From Rhodococcus sp. IEGM 1381 (lineage in GTDB: Bacteria; Actinomycetota; Actinomycetes; Mycobacteriales; Mycobacteriaceae): a DNA stretch of 64,000 nucleotides. The notes under the pieces are model-generated. The model was not told where the DNA came from and made no database searches. It worked only from the letters and a program-made list of their open reading frames with translations. A program made the position numbers and the translations under genes. This document shows, in pieces, positions 61,758-64,000 of this stretch (position 1 is its first letter; each line of letters opens with the position of its first letter). The DNA is taken from the NCBI RefSeq assembly GCF_030056795.1, contig NZ_JASHKQ010000013.1:47431-111430 (forward strand), written 5' to 3'.

Positions 61758-62201
61758 ATGGCAGTGGTCGTGTTGTTCGGGTCCGAGACCGGTACGGCCG
61801 AGGAGGTCGCCGACAAGATTGCGGACGTTCTGAGCGATCATGACGCCGAGGTACGCGACATGCTCGAGTACGAGGTGTCCGACATCGACACGGACGACGT
61901 CCACGTGATCATCTGCTCCACCTACGGCGACGGCGAGCTCCCCACCGGTGCAGAGCCCTTCTTCGATGCACTCGTCGAAGACGCTCCTGACCTCGCGGGG
62001 CTTCAGTTCGCAGTGTTCGGACTGGGCGACCGGGTATACGAGGACACATTCAACCGCGGCGGCGAGATCATTGCCGAGAAGCTCACCGAACTCGGTGGCA
62101 AGCAGATCGGCAGCCACGCTCGGCACGACAGCTCGTCCAACGTCAAGCCCAAGACCATGGCCGAGGAGTGGGCTCGCGAATTGATCGACCTGCTGCCCTG
62201 A
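61758..62201 (+). CDS. flavodoxin-domain protein (MioC-like)
   Basis: A 147-aa FMN-binding electron carrier. The phosphate loop VLFGSETGTAEEVADKI, the first aromatic-bearing loop CSTYGDGELPTGAEPFFDAL and FAVFGLGDRVYEDTFNRGG match short flavodoxins such as MioC. ATG 61758 has a strong AAAGGGGAG ribosome-binding site. It may supply electrons to an oxygenase or desaturase; no partner is in the cluster. It converges with maf. Confidence 0.92.
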   Translation: MAVVVLFGSETGTAEEVADKIADVLSDHDAEVRDMLEYEVSDIDTDDVHVIICSTYGDGELPTGAEPFFDALVEDAPDLAGLQFAVFGLGDRVYEDTFNRGGEIIAEKLTELGGKQIGSHARHDSSSNVKPKTMAEEWARELIDLLP

Positions 62202-62212
62202 CACCGGTGCGG

Positions 62213-62881
62213 CTAGGACGAGGCTCGACCCCACAGCTCGGCCAAGGACGTCCCCACCCGGTTCAACAGGGTTCGCACCAGCGGTAGGCCTATGCCGATC
62301 ACGGAGGACGGGTCACCCTCGATACGGTCCACGAACCAACCACCGAGCCCGTCCAGCGTGAAGGCCCCCGCAACCAGAAGCGGCTCACCGGAGGCGAGGT
62401 AGGCCTCGAGGTCGACCGACGACGGCGTCGCGAAGTGCACGACGGTCGAACTGTGCGCCGCGGCCTGCGCCACGACGACGCCGGCCGTCACTCGAAGCAC
62501 TGCATGGCCGGTCAGCAGCTCGCCGCTGTTTCCCGCCAGAAACTGCCATCGCTCCCGCGCCACCTCGACCGAATGCGGCTTGCCGTGTAGTTCGCCGCCG
62601 ATCGACAGCATCGAATCGCAGCCCACGATCACGAGATCCTGTGTCGAGTCCGTGAACGTCTCGGCCACTGCGGCCGCCTTGGCTCTGGCCAATTCCGTCA
62701 CCACCGTTTCCGGAGACGCAGAGGGCCCGAGAGCCTCGGTGAGCGCATCCTCGTCCACGCCCGATACCTGGACGATCGGTTCGACGCCGGCTCCGCGCAG
62801 CACCGACAAACGGGCCGGGGAAGCAGACGCCAGGACCAGTCGTATCGGACGCCGATCGTCCTCCGGAGATGGCACAGTCAC
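62213..62881 (-). CDS. maf: Maf/HAM1-like nucleotide pyrophosphatase
   Basis: A 222-aa protein of the Maf family: LVLASASPARLSVLRGAGVE, VIVGCDSMLSIGGELHGKPH, and DGLGGWFVDRIEGDPSSVIG. Maf hydrolyses non-canonical or modified nucleoside triphosphates to monophosphates. GTG 62881 overlaps the accE5 stop (GTGA). Corresponds to Rv3282 and, like it, is coupled to accD5-accE5. Confidence 0.93.
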   Translation of the reverse strand: MTVPSPEDDRRPIRLVLASASPARLSVLRGAGVEPIVQVSGVDEDALTEALGPSASPETVVTELARAKAAAVAETFTDSTQDLVIVGCDSMLSIGGELHGKPHSVEVARERWQFLAGNSGELLTGHAVLRVTAGVVVAQAAAHSSTVVHFATPSSVDLEAYLASGEPLLVAGAFTLDGLGGWFVDRIEGDPSSVIGIGLPLVRTLLNRVGTSLAELWGRASS

Positions 62882-63153
62882 CGCGAGTAGCGGCCCGAGG
62901 CTGCGTACGAGTACGCCGACTGTGCCGCGAAGCGGCGATGCAACAGCTCCGGCGAACCCCACAGCTCCGCAGGCAGGGGATCGCCTACCGATGCAGGTCC
63001 ACCCTGGGCAGCTGTCAAAACTGCCACCAGCGCGGCCAGTTCCTCGTCGCTCGGATTGCCCTTCACCACGCGAACTTCCGGAGACGCGGCGGAGGTCTCG
63101 TCCTCCGCTACCACGACCTCGCCGTTCACTGCGTCATGATTCGCTGCGCTCAT
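62878..63153 (-). CDS. accE5: acyl-CoA carboxylase epsilon subunit
   Basis: A 91-aa protein. A disordered acidic N terminus ([14 protein letters not shown]) precedes the epsilon core [20 protein letters not shown] and a Trp-Gly-Pro-poor tail ([17 protein letters not shown]). AccE stimulates the AccD5 carboxyltransferase complexed with AccA3. It overlaps accD5 by ATGA and maf by GTGA. Confidence 0.94.
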   Translation of the reverse strand: MSAANHDAVNGEVVVAEDETSAASPEVRVVKGNPSDEELAALVAVLTAAQGGPASVGDPLPAELWGSPELLHRRFAAQSAYSYAASGRYSR

Positions 63154-64000
63154 AGGGGAATGTTTCCGTGTTTCTTGGGTGGGAGGGTGACTTGTTTGCG
63201 TTCGAGCAGGCGTAGTGCGGTCACGATCTGGCCGCGGGTGTGACTCGGGGGTATGACGGCGTCGAGGTAGCCGCGTTCGGCAGCGACGTACGGGTTGACG
63301 AGGGTGTCCTCGTATTCCTGCTGCAACGTCAGGCGTAACGCATCGACGTCCTCACCGTTCTTGGCGGCGTCGAGCAGTTTCTTGCGGTACACGAACCCGA
63401 CGGCACCGGAGGCTCCCATGACGGCGATCTGCGCGGTCGGCCAGGCGAGGTTGACGTCGGCTCCCATGTGCTTGGATCCCATCACGTCGTACGCGCCGCC
63501 GTACGCTTTGCGGGTGATGACGGTGATCTTCCCGACGGTCGCTTCGCCGTAGGCGTAGAGCAGTTTCGCGCCGCGTCGGATGATGCCGTTGTATTCCTGG
63601 CCGGTGCCGGGCAGGAACCCGGGCACATCGACCAGGGTGATGATCGGGACGTTGAAGCAATCACACGTGCGGACGAACCGGGCCGCTTTTTCGGAGGCAT
63701 CGATATCGAGGGTGCCCGCGAACTGGGTCGGTTGGTTGGCGACGATCCCCACCGATCGGCCGTCGATGCGCCCGAACCCGACGATGATGTTGCGGGCCCG
63801 CCCTTCTTGGACTTCGAGGAATTCGTCGTCGTCGAGGATCCGGGTGATGACCTCGTGCATGTCGTAGGGAGTGTTCGGTGAATCGGGGATCAGGGTGTCG
63901 AGTTCGAGGTCCTCGGCGGTCAGCGAGTCCTCGATCGACCCGGTGATCGGATCCGACGGTGCGGTGCGGGGCGCGTCGGCGCGATTGTTGCTCGGCAGGT
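63150..64000 (-). CDS. accD5: acyl-CoA carboxylase beta subunit AccD5 (N terminus outside window)
   Basis: The C-terminal 283 residues of a carboxyltransferase: [40 protein letters not shown], and [20 protein letters not shown]. It carboxylates propionyl- or acetyl-CoA using biotin on AccA3. The frame runs unbroken to the window edge ([19 protein letters not shown] is internal). First gene of the accD5-accE5-maf operon. Confidence 0.95.
   Translation of the reverse strand, partial: LPSNNRADAPRTAPSDPITGSIEDSLTAEDLELDTLIPDSPNTPYDMHEVITRILDDDEFLEVQEGRARNIIVGFGRIDGRSVGIVANQPTQFAGTLDIDASEKAARFVRTCDCFNVPIITLVDVPGFLPGTGQEYNGIIRRGAKLLYAYGEATVGKITVITRKAYGGAYDVMGSKHMGADVNLAWPTAQIAVMGASGAVGFVYRKKLLDAAKNGEDVDALRLTLQQEYEDTLVNPYVAAERGYLDAVIPPSHTRGQIVTALRLLERKQVTLPPKKHGNIPL

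Noticed and set aside
1..64000. CRISPR arrays, insertion sequences and rRNA genes
   Set aside because: None seen: no regularly spaced repeats, no transposase-like frames, no rRNA-like sequence.

Overview
The window comes from a high-GC actinobacterium of the Mycobacteriales, most likely a Rhodococcus or close Nocardiaceae relative. The reasons are the biotinylated acyl-CoA carboxylase set (accA3, accD5, accE5), an ESX/type VII secretion target next to an NlpC/P60 hydrolase, PapA-like acyltransferases, many GTG starts and leaderless genes, and gene order that follows the Mycobacterium tuberculosis Rv3280-Rv3311 segment. Functions are assigned from reading motifs and recalled family knowledge; no database search was run.

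Left part (1-22.9 kb, conserved block). An Rv3311-like protein and a small type VII secretion/peptidoglycan cassette come first. They are followed by upp, a DUF2797 protein, phosphosugar mutase (pmmB), purine nucleoside phosphorylase, an enoyl-CoA hydratase, two M20 amidohydrolases, a decayed TrmO-like gene, a GGCT-fold protein, lpdA, an aminotransferase, glpD, an ECF42-type sigma factor with its DGPF partner, nei and lhr.

Middle part (23-47.6 kb, accessory relative to M. tuberculosis). It holds a divergent alpha-oxoamine synthase / SDR-hydrolase fusion / acyl-CoA dehydrogenase set around an AT-rich regulatory region, and a CPBP protease with an NAD(P)-binding protein. A nearly complete purine-to-allantoin pathway follows: PucR regulator, xanthine dehydrogenase, NCS2 permease, OHCU decarboxylase, HIU hydrolase, uricase and a MocA-like Mo-cofactor enzyme. 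The permease carries a C-terminal OHCU-decarboxylase-like domain that has lost catalytic residues, while an intact OHCU decarboxylase gene lies immediately downstream. Next is a small mosaic locus in which a 305-bp VOC/methyltransferase sequence occurs twice around a HicA/HicB pair and a DUF6924 gene.

Right part (47.7-64 kb). The conserved accA3 - sufE-like - sseA - maf - accE5 - accD5 order is split by a lipid-modification island: four PapA-like condensation-fold acyltransferases, two diverged WS/DGAT-like acyltransferases and one glycolipid-type glycosyltransferase. This suggests assembly and acylation of an envelope glycolipid, with carboxylase subunits supplying malonyl- or methylmalonyl-CoA nearby. 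That island, the permease fusion, the oxoamine-synthase cluster and the VOC/methyltransferase mosaic are the parts most worth following up.
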